Shown here: positions 24,391 to 35,115 of the stretch, in pieces
Layout of the letters: every line of letters starts with the position of its first letter
Position numbering within the stretch: position 1 is the stretch's first letter
Assembly (NCBI GenBank): GCA_022577435.1
Contig: JAKOON010000007.1
Location: 4,608,926 to 4,672,925 of the forward strand
Source of the DNA: Embiotoca jacksoni
Taxonomy: Eukaryota; Chordata; Actinopteri; Embiotocidae
DNA length: 64,000 nt
Reading direction: 5' to 3'
Notes under the pieces: model-generated
Told to the model about the DNA's origin: nothing
What the model saw: only the letters and a program-made list of their open reading frames with translations
Database searches by the model: none
Position numbers and translations under genes: made by a program

Positions 24391-24825
24391 GGCCTCAATT
24401 GAGGTAGTGTTGTTTGATTTTGTTCTCCTGTTCAGAGTTTGGGTTTTGATTTTTATTGCTGCAGCCTTGCTACTTTGGTTTCAAGGACTAATACTGCCAT
24501 TATTTTTGCTTCTGTACCTTGTGGGTTTAACAAAGACACATAGATACAAAGAAGAATTTTATTCAACCATAACAGGATGTGATATAAAAGGAAGGATAAT
24601 TGTTTGGTCTAAATTGTGTCTTCCTGCTTGTAATTTATAAACCTGGTTTTGAAATTTTATTTTGAAGTGTTTTATTAGGTGTAAGTGTACAACTGGTTTG
24701 TTACCAGAAGTCGGTGTATGCAACATGTAGTCTCTCTTATTGCCTTTGATGCAGCTCAGTGTATGCTGTGAAGAGAAAATAATTTAACTTTTTTTTTTTC
24801 ACGTATTTTTGACCAATTGAAGAAA

Positions 24826-24864
24826 TTTCCCCTCGGGGATTAATAAAGTGTATAATAAAGTGTA
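24826..24864. repeat. Second copy of the fish repeat tail, inverse orientation
   Basis: AAATTTCCCCTCGGGGATTA followed by ATAAAG is the reverse complement of the 13041-13086 motif. It is followed by a duplicated TGTATAATAAAG/TGTATAAA stretch and then the long T tract. Confidence 0.45.
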
Positions 24865-24894
24865 TAAAAAAATCAATTAATCAACAATTTACTT

Positions 24895-24896
<2 letters not shown>

Positions 24897-24934
<38 letters not shown>
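24897..24934. repeat. Poly-T tract (38 T) upstream of exon 3
   Basis: Uninterrupted T run ending 59 nt before the exon-3 acceptor. It may be an insertion tail in reverse orientation. It lies upstream of the natural pyrimidine tract and could bind U-rich splicing factors. Its exact length is error-prone. Confidence 0.85.
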
Positions 24935-24938
<4 letters not shown>

Positions 24939-24993
24939 TAATACCCAGTCTCTAGCATTACATAATTTCTCCTTACTGTCTCTGTATATCTAG

Positions 24994-25098
24994 GAGGACA
25001 TGAACCTGAACGAGGACCGCAAAACCCCTCTGCGTGGAAAGGACTTAAGCACCAAACGCGAGATGGTGGTCCAGTACATCTCAGCCACTGCCAAATCT
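24994..25098 (+). CDS. diaph2: DIAPH2-like formin, coding exon 3 (GTPase-binding domain)
   Basis: Encodes 35 residues from EDMNLNEDRKTPLRGKDLS through KREMVVQYISATAKS. The acceptor TCTGTATATCTAG ends at 24993 and the donor TCT|GTAAGT is at 25098/25099. EDMNLNE is one of the most conserved strings in Diaphanous formins, and KREMVVQYISATAKS is the DIAPH2 version (DIAPH1: KREMVSQYL; DIAPH3: KKEMVMQYI, from memory). It finishes the G region of the GTPase-binding domain and leads into the armadillo-like FH3. It is 105 nt long, phase 0 on both sides. Confidence 0.97.
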
Positions 25099-25849
25099 GT
25101 AAGTGAGAGAATAAGTGTTTTATCTTTCTAAACTGAATTGTACTGTATAATCTTTGTGGGTGGGTTGGAATATGACGGCACTCCACTCGACTCTCCAGAA
25201 TGAGTGTAACCTCTACCTTATGGTTTGCTTTTTGCATTCGTTCTTGCACACTTCTACTGCCTTTCTCCACTCTTCATGCTTGAGACCCACTTCTTTGATT
25301 GCAATTTTGATTTATTTACCTCATCGTTTCCTCCCATCGTGCCACAATTCACAATGTAAATTGTAGTCACTCACCCACTCACTCAATGCTAGGTGGATGG
25401 TCGGTGCTTGTCCAATCGTATGCTTGCATGAAAATTGTCGGTTGTCCAGTTGTGTACTTGCATGTGAATTTTGCCAGCGGTGGCGGTGTCTTGCCTCATA
25501 TTTGGTTACCAAGAGTAGACCAAGTTTAACCTGTTGTTTCAGCTGCAGTATGACAGTACAAAGCACAACCACCAAACACAGAGGTGAACATGAACACTTT
25601 TGTGTTAAACATTCATTGCACAGTTATGTTCACTCTGAATTCTTAGCAGAACAATTTTGTTGGACTGTTTACTATCAGTAGCTTTATACTGAGATTAGTA
25701 TTAATTTAAATTAGGATTATCTTCATTTTGGTGATTCTACAATCTAGTAAATTGGTAGAGAGTTGATACTTAATATCTCTAAGCAATAAACACAGTTTTG
25801 GCAGTAACCCATGATAGATTCTTTTATCATTACCCTTTTGAAGTCACTG

Positions 25850-26180
25850 CCAACTTCGTGAGAAGAAATTCGCGTAAAATAAAATGGTGAATTCGGCCCC
25901 CCTGTTTCTCGAACCTAGTGGCTCCCCCTTGACATCATCATTTATTACCTCCTTCATTGTTATGGTAATTAACTGGCATTATTGATAATGATGATTATCC
26001 GAGATGATTGAATTCCTCACAGGGCCCATTATCCTTCGTGAGGACTGATATTTTATTCAAATGAATAACGTAATCCGTGTAGTCAAAGGACAGAGGACAA
26101 AATGTGATTTCTGTCAGCACCCTGCTATCACATTTAATAGGGCTGAGGGAGGGGGATAGTTGAATGTCAGTGATGATGTA
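25850..26180. promoter_or_regulatory. Candidate conserved non-coding element in intron 3
   Basis: Repeat-free block with GTTATGGTAATTAACTGGC, ATTGATAATGATGATTATCC, TTCAAATGAATAACG and a GC-richer TTCGGCCCCCCTG segment. Dense TAAT and GATTA cores and no coding frame resemble an enhancer. Confidence 0.35.
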
Positions 26181-28239
26181 TCTGTGCATACAGATTCCTG
26201 CAAGTGTTCATATAGTTACACAAGGGAATAGCTGTACATCCAGTCACTGTATCACATAATAATGATATATAAAGACAACTTACTTCGGCGTAAAAGTTTA
26301 GGGGACACATGTGTAAGTGACACGGCTACACAGTCTCCTTCGCTGTGAGTAGCACTATCCACACAACTATTCCCGTAACAACGAGAGAGAAAAGTGCAGG
26401 CCATTTATTTCATGGTGTAAGAGTATATCTGGTACTGCGACTGAAACAACTTACAAAAATTGTTTTGCAAGTCTAAAAATTAGTAAAAAGAAATCAGAAA
26501 CAACCTAAATTGTATGCGCTAATCCTAGAGCCTTGACGAACCATGTTCACTTTACCTGTTTTTAACTAAATAAAATCTACTTTGGAAATTGACTACTGTC
26601 TTTAACCAAATTAAATACCCTGTCTTCGTTTAGGTCCTAATAGCCGAAAAGAGATCAATTGTACTTATCAAAATCTGAGTAACAATGAAGCTCGAGGACT
26701 GCAGTCTGCAACTTTAGTTGAATGTTATATAAATTGTCTTATAGTGTTCATGTGCTCTATGGTATCTTGGACAGTATAACTTGGGTTTCAGTAACCTAGT
26801 TTGCCAGTAAATACCTTAAAAGTATGATGTGTTTAAAATAGAGAAGCCTAATTCAGACTCTGTAAGACAGGTTTATGTCATTGTTTGTCTTTTTGAGTAA
26901 CGGCTTTGTTTTTGAAAATCTCTTCAGTTTTTCCACAGAGTTTTACTATGTCTGCATGTATGAGCCTATTTGTGTTAAAAATGAAGGGTTAGACATGATC
27001 TGGGGCTGACGTAGCTTGTGGGTGCTGATGAGCATGCAGTGTGGATATTCTCTTCTGGGAATGCAAATGGTGCCTGAAAGCAGGAGTGGTGAATTTTGGA
27101 CTTGTTGGGCTTTGTCTATGTTGCTGTGGTGCCTTCACTGCAAATGTGACTCACTCTTTTTCTACCAAAGATGTATGCTGCATTTTGAGATTGCAGATTT
27201 GGAAAGGCTGCACACGTTTTACTGAATTTCCTGGTTGTTTCTTTTTTTTTTCTTTTTTTTTTTTTAACAGGGTCCACTAGTACAGGATTTATTACTTTTA
27301 CACAAGTATCCTGTTTTACGCGTTTATTTAAGTGGGACTTTCAGGCATGTCTCCAGGTCCCAAAACCATATCAATACTCACATTTGTGTATTTAAACTTA
27401 ACTTATTTTAACCTACAGCTATAGCAGAATATGCAGGCTCAAAGGCTTAAATCAGTAAATATTGGTGGAATGATAAATATCTCCTGATATTGTGTGGCCT
27501 TTTTCTTGCCTGTCTGTGCAGACCTGCTCAGTTCAACATGTACTCTGGTGTTCCTCTAAAAGCAATATTCCTTGAATTCAATTGCTTGAGGTACTTTAGG
27601 TTTCCCTCACATGGTACAACTTCCCTGTGTGTAGATTCATCATTTATAAATATTGCCATACACCATAACAACAGGCTGCAACATTTTTAAACAGCTATTT
27701 GGCTTGAAATAACAGCTAATATGAGCAAAGGCTGATTATTACTTTGTTTACTCTTGTAAAATATGTCTTTCAGAAGAAAGTCAAAGCTTGTTTCTGCCTC
27801 CGTCTCTCCCTCATGCATTGCCACCTCCCTACTAGTCTGTCGCCAGGCAAGATTGAGAACACTCCCATATTCTACCAGGGTGCCTCAGCAGGAGTCTAGC
27901 AAATTACCCCCAACACAAAGTGGAGTGTCTTTTCACAGGAGAATTCTACATTGACCTTGTTCATTTGAATATGAGCTGTGTTTCATTGGAATCCAGCTTT
28001 GCTTCTGCAGGAGTGTGTCTGCGGACGTCCTTGACCATCAGCTTTGCATGGACAGTTGCCTTTCTTTCTCACCTCATCTCCTGTTCTTTCTTCTCACTAT
28101 ACATGTGTGCCAACATAATTAATACTGCCGAATTTCCCTCTCACACTAATGAAATTACTCATTTCTCAGAGATTTACTTTGACTACCAACAGTGAATATT
28201 TTCTTGTTTCATTTCAAACGTGCTGTGTGTCATGCAGGA

Positions 28240-28480
28240 AGGGTGTGATGGCAGGATCTTGTGAGGGGGATTGTTCAGTCTTGTTATTGCAGGTTTATTC
28301 ACCATTTGTTTGATGCGACTATCAATGTTCCACCTTGTTCTCTTAATGGGCCGTGCATTTGCTCAGATCATCCAGACCCCTTAATTATTATATTGACGAG
28401 CGTTTATGCAATTAGTAAATATGTTTCCATCATGACAAAGGGTGGTAATGATTATATTGTACTGAGAAGATAGTCCATGT
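28240..28480. promoter_or_regulatory. Candidate conserved non-coding element in intron 3
   Basis: Contains TTATTCACCATTTGTTTG, CTTAATGGGCCGTGCATTTG, CCTTAATTATTATATTGACG and GGTAATGATTATATTG. No repeats. The 70-codon open frame at 28261-28473 has no family resemblance and is probably incidental. Confidence 0.35.
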
Positions 28481-29129
28481 ACTTGTACCCAGTGACGTCC
28501 TTTTATTTATACAATAGTGTGTAGCATGGTCAGTATCATATTTCATGAGGTCGTGCCTGAATTTTTGCCCTTGTTTTAGTGAGAATAAGGTGTTACATTG
28601 CATTCAAAATACAAACTTGTTAGTGAAACTGTGCTGTTCCCCTTCAAGCTCCTCCCTGACTATTGTCTGAGCACACTAAAGATAGTGTCTGTTATTTTGG
28701 CCAGGCTGCTGTAAAATAAGACACAAAAATATCTATTTAATATTGTTGGCATCAACATCTGTGGAAAGTTGTGTGTGTGTGTGTGACTCATCTCAAGGTG
28801 TCTAGTCTGCAGTATTCACATAACACATTCCCCAGTCCTAGACAGCAACATGCTGAATTCCCTGGAGAACAATGAAAATGAGGATACACAGTGCGATTAA
28901 ATTGTGGTATTTACGTGATCAGGTGGTGGCAAGTGTAAAACGGACTTTATGGCTGTCATAAACGCTCGGTAGGATGGAGGGGAAGGGGAAATCAAGCATC
29001 AAATGGTCACAGACCTGGAGAGTGACAGTTAAAGAAACGGAAAGGGAGATTTTTTTGCATTCTTTCACTGAAAACTGGAGAGAAAGGAGGTAAAAAAAAA
29101 AGAAAAAAAAAAAGGACTAAACAAGGAGC

Positions 29130-29560
29130 TCAGTGTGTCGTGTAACTTCCTACGATCAAAATTAATTTCCTCAGAAACACGTAGCAGGGAAAGAAGAGCT
29201 CAGCCACAGATTAGAATACATTTACTGTGTTGACAGACACCCTCCCACTGTGAAACAAGCCCCACAGTTGCAGTAATGAAAATCACTTCTGCTACCTGCC
29301 ACTATTGACAGATAACAAGGTTAAATTCCAAGAATCGTGCTGACTGCATGGCTTCAAGGTAGCTCTGCCACACAAATTTGACACCTGAAGCCCAACGTTA
29401 ATGGCAGCAGATTGATTTCAGTCCAGAGAGACCCTCTGCAGCCTCTTTGCCCACACAAGTCGCTGTTCCTTTTGGGGGATGAATTTGTGAATCAATACCA
29501 GCCAGTCAGTCGGTCACAAGGACAGTCATATTTACCCTGGTAATCATTTAATAAATCCCT
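29130..29560. promoter_or_regulatory. Candidate conserved block 0.4-0.8 kb upstream of the microexon
   Basis: Balanced, repeat-free sequence starting after an A-rich run, with motifs such as AAAATTAATTTCC and GGTAATCATTTAATAAA. Introns around regulated microexons are often unusually conserved, so this could be splicing-related or an enhancer. No direct proof in the sequence. Confidence 0.3.
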
Positions 29561-29951
29561 TGTGTGGAAATTGGCATGTCTAAACATGTTGAGTCATCAT
29601 TTCCACTGCTGTTGCTGCCACAGTTTTCACCTTTATGTACATGTTTTGCGCATTCTTTTGTCTTGATGTTTACATTTATCCATGTTTTTGTGTGTTTATG
29701 TGTCTCTCTTGGTAAGAATTTGAAAATTGAAAAATCAAGGCAGTCAAACAGACATTATCTTAAGCATGCGGCCACAGTTATAAAAGTTCTCTTGTTGGCT
29801 TTTAAATATTTTAGTTGCAAAGTGTGTGAATGATTTTTGTGATGTCACACAAGTTACGCTAATGCCTCAACGTGTAATGGAGAGGATTCTCTGGCCTACT
29901 AATGATTGTGCTGTTTGTGTCTTTTTGCACATTAACCTTCTCCGCTGATCG

Positions 29952-29961
29952 CTGCATGCAG
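29952..29961 (+). promoter_or_regulatory. UGC motifs at the microexon acceptor
   Basis: The last bases before the microexon read GCTGCATGCAG, with TGC at 29953-29955 and 29957-29959, two bases before the AG. A UGC motif between the pyrimidine tract and the acceptor is the known signature of SRRM4 (nSR100)-dependent neural microexons. The pyrimidine tract upstream is weak and interrupted, as expected of an exon that needs help to be spliced. Confidence 0.55.
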
Positions 29962-29982
29962 ATAACTGGGAGCAAAGTTACG
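29962..29982 (+). CDS. diaph2: DIAPH2-like formin, 21-nt microexon
   Basis: Seven codons, ITGSKVT, flanked by TGCATGCAG (acceptor) and ACG|GTAAGT (perfect donor, 29983). It follows ...SATAKS in phase 0 and ends in phase 0. Mouse Diaph2, as I recall it, carries IVGSKV at exactly this point, while the common human form goes from SATAKS straight to the following GGLKN segment. The insert falls between the G region of the GTPase-binding domain and the FH3 armadillo repeats, so inclusion would lengthen that linker. The combination of frame, both splice sites and peptide match makes chance unlikely. The next exon is not in the window. Confidence 0.87.
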
Positions 29983-30054
29983 GTAAGTAGGCCATTATTT
30001 ATTTGGTTTCTGAATCTTGTTACCTCTATGTATCTGTCTTCATTCAGCCCCTAA

Positions 30055-30074
30055 ACACACAAACACACACACGC

Positions 30075-30150
<76 letters not shown>
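30055..30150. repeat. (CA)n microsatellite just after the microexon
   Basis: About 48 CA units with a few CG variants at its left end. It begins 72 nt after the microexon donor and, in the transcript, reads as a long CA repeat. hnRNP L binds intronic CA repeats and alters use of neighbouring exons. Confidence 0.9.
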
Positions 30151-30153
<3 letters not shown>

Positions 30154-30552
30154 AGGTCATTTTAATGGCTTGGATTTTCATTTTCAGCTCTGATATTGCT
30201 AATGGACTTTAATTTGAAAAGGCTATAAATTGTCAACACTACTCCTGCATGTAAATTGTGGCTCCTTCAATTGAAGGATTTTGAATTTATGCAGCTTGAA
30301 AATGACTTTGGAAGCCTTTTGTTGGTTTGTGCTGTTTCTCTTTTGAAATAGATTGCAGTGTAACACCTATTAGCATTTGAATATTGTATTATCAACAAAG
30401 ACTGATAGCTTGTACACAAAATCTCATAATCTTCACTCTAATCTAATCTGTTTCTCAGAACATGGTGCATCTAACTAGTTTTAATGGCGTTCATTTTGTC
30501 TGAGACACGGCACATACTGAGAAAATATATCACTTAATAAGAGTTTGAGCAT

Positions 30553-30572
30553 ACACACACGCACACGCACAC

Positions 30573-30636
<64 letters not shown>
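30553..30636. repeat. Second (CA)n microsatellite downstream of the microexon
   Basis: About 42 CA units with the same ACACACACGCACACGCACAC-type start as the tract 500 bp upstream. The two may be independent expansions or a local duplication. Confidence 0.9.
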
Positions 30637-30638
<2 letters not shown>

Positions 30639-33360
30639 AACCATAGTGAACAGCTATGCTTTTCTGCCTTGCACAGATATATTGGACTATATTAATATAG
30701 TGGAAGTATTCATGGCCATATATTTAAATTCGCTGTCTACAACTCAGTTTGAACAAAATTAAGGCACAAGGCTGTTTTCTTACAAATGCTACTTCTTATT
30801 TTTGTTGTTGCTGTTATATTATTTTAACTAGTTTACAAAAAGCCCAAATAATATTAATGAAGTAAATTTACGTTGTCATTGTATTGGCATTCCTTTTAAA
30901 TCTTTCCACACTATACTATGCCAATTGCTTTTTTTCTGTCATAAAGTGGCAACCTGTTGACTTTTTAAAGAACATTTTCAGATTGTGTTTTTTGGTTTGG
31001 CAAGTATTGAATTGTCGCTTTTAAATGGTGTTTTGTTGCCTTTTGAGAGCTTTGTACAGATTACAAGGACTGTAAAGCTTAACAGAAACAGACGAGGAAA
31101 AGTAGTGCTCTGTGACCTGGTCTCTGCTCTGCCCATGCTCTCACACAAACCTTGCTCTTTGAGGCATTTTACAGAGACGTTTTGTATCGATTGTGTTTTC
31201 TTTTTCTCAAACTATTCTTTTGTGCTTGGTTATTTCTGAGGGAAGAGTGGGTTTTTCAGCTTAGCCTGTGTAGACGTGGATGGAGTAGCTCTCAAACAGC
31301 ACCAATGGCATCATTGTGTTCACTAAATACAATATAAAAAAAATTAACCCAGCCTATATCCTGGCTGCTCATCTGAAATGTGATGAGCTCAAGAGCATGC
31401 TGAAGCATTTGACCTGGTATTTGTAGCCTCAGCGTCAAACCTGCAGCACAAGCCCACAGATATTGCTAACATACTGAAAGCTATGAGCTGTCATTCTTAA
31501 AAGCCCCACTGAAAGAGAGAGAAAAAAAACAAAACATGAGCATTTAGCCTGGTTAGCCGATCGTGGACTACAGTTAGCTCCCTGCTTTGTTGGCAGATTC
31601 CCATTTTCACGCTGTCAGCATGTGGCGGTGGCACGGAGTGCTTTCAGATACGCTGGAAGGAAAGTGTTGGTTAGGATTGTCTATAGGGAAAACACAACTA
31701 CAACTCCTCTGTCTGAAGCATGAAATCTCTCTGGCACTTTCGCCTCTTCCAGTACAGAATGAGGTGGGAATAAAAGACTGAATTGGCTCTAATCCACTCT
31801 GACCATTGTGTAAGTGTACAGCACTGCTATATCTCATATGCTCTCTCAACCTTTTTAAAAAAAAGATTGAGGAAAATATGAGCAACACACATACCTAGAT
31901 AACAGCATGCCTGCAGGTAGATGCAAACAGTCCAGATGGACCAGACACTTCTCTTCATATGGTGTGCTGCAGCTTCCTGTTGACCAATATAATGGCTTTA
32001 TAACATCAGTCTCTGTAAATATTGGCCACTTTGTAACAGACTCCCGCAGTGTCACTGTCAAAGTACCGTAGACTTTCGTCTCATCTCTTTGCCCTACCAT
32101 TGGCAGGCTCTGCTGCTCGAAAACCTGCAATCTCCAGACCAGGGAGGTGATCAATATCTGTATGACTGGACAGAAGACTGCATATTTCCATGGTAACATG
32201 CTGGTCAGCTTTGACCAGAGCTCTGTCAGGTAGTGATGGTTAATGTGTTTGTGTAAAAATGCCCTGTATATCTCAGTGTATTGTTGTCAGTATGTGGATT
32301 TGATCAAAGAGCTTTAAAATGCCTCAGACCTGAGCGGAAAGGTCAGGTGAGGCTGTATTGGCTGAGCTGTGGCTGATATAGTTCACAAAAGTGTTTTAGT
32401 TTTCTGCTCAAGTATAAAGTGCAGATGTGGTTTTTTTTTTTCATTTTTTTCATATAGCCTGGCTAAGGACATGTTTGACACTGACCACTTCTCCTGAATA
32501 GGGTTGTGTGGATGACGTCACCATTTACCATTTATGAGCTCAGATATGAGATGTGGCATTAATCTTGACAAAAATTATATTTTTTTTAAATAACACAAAT
32601 TTCACAAATTATACAGCACTTGATTGACGACAAGGTTATTCAATTTCATTAATCTACTTCATGCAAAAGTGCTCTGTGTCTTTATATTTGATAATTCAAA
32701 TTAAAAATACGTTATGTGTATCTCACAAGCATAACATTGAATAAGCCTTGAGCCTTCATATTATTCTTCATTACTGAAATGGGATGAAGAGTTTAATTTA
32801 CCTGCAATGAACTAGAGTTTTTTTTAAATATTAGTTATGATTATGATTATTCTGTAGCTACAATTTTATCTTCATTAATTATTGTTATTACTAAATCAAT
32901 ACCTTAACTAAGAACAACCAATTTACATTCAAAGCATTCATTCAATATACCATCTCTGCACATAACTTTTGTCCTACCAACAGCTACAAATCCAAAGTTT
33001 CTCAGTTTACAAACACAGAAACAATAAAAATCCTCACCTTTGAGAATCGTAAGTCTACATATTCATACATAATTCCAATGAAGTGAATGACCTCGATATG
33101 CATTTTGTTTGTTTGATTTGTTGATTTTGTATTTTTCCTAGGTAAATTACCTTCACTCCTGTTCTCTTCTTTATGTATTGAGGATTTTTAGGATAATCTG
33201 TAAACGAATAGTTATTGCCAGAATAGAGAATTGCAGAGCATCCAGATGGGAAACAAGCGGAACAGAAAAAGAGTTGCAAGGATATGAGGGAGACATCTGG
33301 CTCCTCTTTAACTCCAATCAAATGCTCGTTCAGTGTGCCAGGAGTGCTTGCGAAGGACCT

Positions 33361-33391
33361 TTAAAAAAAAAAGAAAAAAAAAGAAAAGTAA
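33361..33391. repeat. A-rich simple repeat
   Basis: Runs of A interrupted by single G residues, not attached to an identifiable retroposon. Confidence 0.6.
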
Positions 33392-33419
33392 AAGGAATAT
33401 GGTGAGGCTGAAAGGAAAT

Positions 33420-33650
33420 CAAGGCACCCTCCCTCCTTCATTCAACTCTTTACCTTTTAAAACCACATGCCTCAAAAGATTTTTTGTTTCAAGTGAGCTA
33501 TTAAACTGGGTGCCGAAGGTTGAGCAGATTTGATGTGGCACATGTCCTTGGTGCTTTAAAAGAACGGCAATGAAAAATTAATCAATGGCGTGTGCCTCCC
33601 ATGCCCTGAGCCAGTGTTCACCATAGATTCTATTTTAATTTAAGATCAAG
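33420..33650. promoter_or_regulatory. Candidate conserved non-coding element in intron 4
   Basis: Repeat-free block with AGCTATTAAACTGGG, GAAAAATTAATCAATGGCG and TTTTAATTTAAGATCAAGG. No coding character. Confidence 0.3.
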
Positions 33651-34310
33651 GAAACATGCTCAGGAGGGGACTGTTTGAATGAGATGTTTCTTTGATTGGC
33701 TGAAAGTATATTTTAGAGTTCATCTGATTGACATAAAAAAAGTTGTCTGGAAGGATTTATTTGACAAACTACTGTTGAATAGGGTATCTGTAGATCCGCA
33801 GTCTGATGTAATTTTTAATGGATATTCAATATTTGCTGGTTCGCTGACTCAAATTCATTTGTAACAATTACAGGTAAATTCTATTTTCAGTTTCCTTCTC
33901 TGGAAGGGTTGAGAGCATGTAGGACAGCACTTCTATGCTCCTTCTGATAGAATATTTAATACCACAATTATGGGCAAAAAAACATGGAAGTGCCAATGGT
34001 GGTCCAAAACACAAGATTTTATTCACATTCTTTGTTTTAGACACTTTGGAAATAAGACTTTGCTCAAGCTTATGTACAAGTTTATGAGATGATGTGTGTC
34101 ACATTAAAGTTCTTGTAAAGCTTGTGCTCATTCACCCAATGAATAGGTGTAACTATCCCAATTCCCAAAACGTGTGATTCAGCACACTCCATTTTAAATA
34201 CAATAGATACTAAAGTTCCTGCCCGCTGCTCTGATTCGAATCGGTTTACTTTTTGTGTGATTAAAAGTACTTGGGCCAAATTCACAAAAAGTCAAACAAA
34301 ATCATCAGAG

Positions 34311-34786
34311 TTAATATTCTGTTGAAAGTTCTTTGCAGTCAATTACTGCCTGAAGTCTTTGATTTAAAGGTAACAGCACATACTTGTATCTTCCCTGCTG
34401 ACGCTCTCCCACATCTTAACTGCAGCTCCCGTGTGTTCTGGGTTCTCTCGGCCTTCAGTCTGGTCTTCAGCAGGTGGACCGCATGCTCAGCTGGATTGAG
34501 ATGAGATAACCATCCACTGAGGGTATTCCACCTCTTCACCCGAAAAGCTCTTTTGCGACTTCAGTTGAATGTTTAGGATTGTCGGCCAGCTGAATAATGA
34601 AATGCTGTCCAGTGAGTTCGGATGCATTTGGCTGAATCCGAGAGCACATTATTCTCCTGTACACCTCTGCATTCATCCTTCTGCTTCTGTCAGCAGTGAG
34701 CAGTGAAATGATCAATGAATAGCAATGGGCCAGTTCCACCAGCAGCCAAACATAACCAAGTCGTAACAGACACACACCGGATGACT
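34311..34786 (-). pseudogene. Tc1/mariner transposase remnant, central and C-terminal part
   Basis: Minus-strand frames read in order AAGGTGPLLFIDHFTA, NAEVYRRIMCSRIQPNASEL, NPKHSTEVAKELF, WNTLSGWLSHLNPAEHAVH, LLKTRLKAER, then RLQAVIDCKELSTEY ending in TAA at 34313-34311. This is the order of a fish Tc1 transposase (AAGGTGPLVFID, DNDPKHTAK, PDLNPIEH, LQAVIDCKG). The pieces lie in different frames, so it is frameshifted and dead. The DNA-binding N-terminus is missing: similarity stops near 34786 at a purine-rich run. Confidence 0.85.
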
Positions 34787-34879
34787 GGCAGAAGAGAGGG
34801 GGGAGGGGGGGGTACTTTGGGGCATGATTTTGTGCACCACTTAATGTTGAAAGGACACACACATGCCAAAGAAATATTC

Positions 34880-35115
34880 AATTGGCACATGTCCAATTAC
34901 TTTTGCACCCTTGCAGTTTGGGCAGCCTGTTTTAAAAGGATGATATCTCCACCACAGTTTTTTTTAACATCAACATAAACCTACTCAAGTTAAAGCTGAG
35001 ATCTGATACTTTAAAATCCATTATTTTATTTCAAATGTGTTAAAGCACAGAGCCTAGCCTGCAAAAATCTGTAACTGTCCAAATATTTGCATTCTGGACT
35101 CTAACTTTACTGTGT
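34880..35115 (+). mobile_element. Tc1/mariner 3' end, opposite orientation
   Basis: The + strand carries CCAATTACTTTTGCACCC, then TTAAAGCTGAGATCTG, TTATTTCAAATGTGTTAAAG, CAGAGCC and ACTGTCCAAATATTTGCATT, ending near TCTGGACTCTAACTTTACTG. This is the order I recall for the 3' non-coding end and terminal repeat of fish Tc1 elements. It abuts the minus-strand transposase remnant, so the two pieces point toward each other: an inversion inside one copy or two neighbouring insertions. Confidence 0.65.

Larger units (their letters stand above)
18324..24993 (+). other. Intron 2 (6,670 bp), phase 0
   Basis: GTAAGC donor, CTGTATATCTAG acceptor. It holds two DNA-transposon remnants and two candidate non-coding elements (listed). 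Otherwise 18324-19500, 20540-22700 and 24400-24800 are plain AT-rich intron with poly-T runs (for example 19241-19258) and no recognisable gene. Confidence 0.9.
25099..29961 (+). other. Intron 3 (4,863 bp), phase 0
   Basis: GTAAGT donor, GCTGCATGCAG acceptor. 25100-25840 and 26200-28200 are ordinary AT-rich intron with T-rich runs (27240-27266); no gene or transposon is recognised. Minor simple repeats: (GT)n at about 28771-28784 and A-rich 29092-29115. Candidate regulatory blocks are listed separately. Confidence 0.88.

Noticed and set aside
34220..34250. GATTCGAATC resembling a tRNA T-arm
   Set aside because: No acceptor stem, D-arm or A-box at the right distance; it lies in decayed transposon flank.
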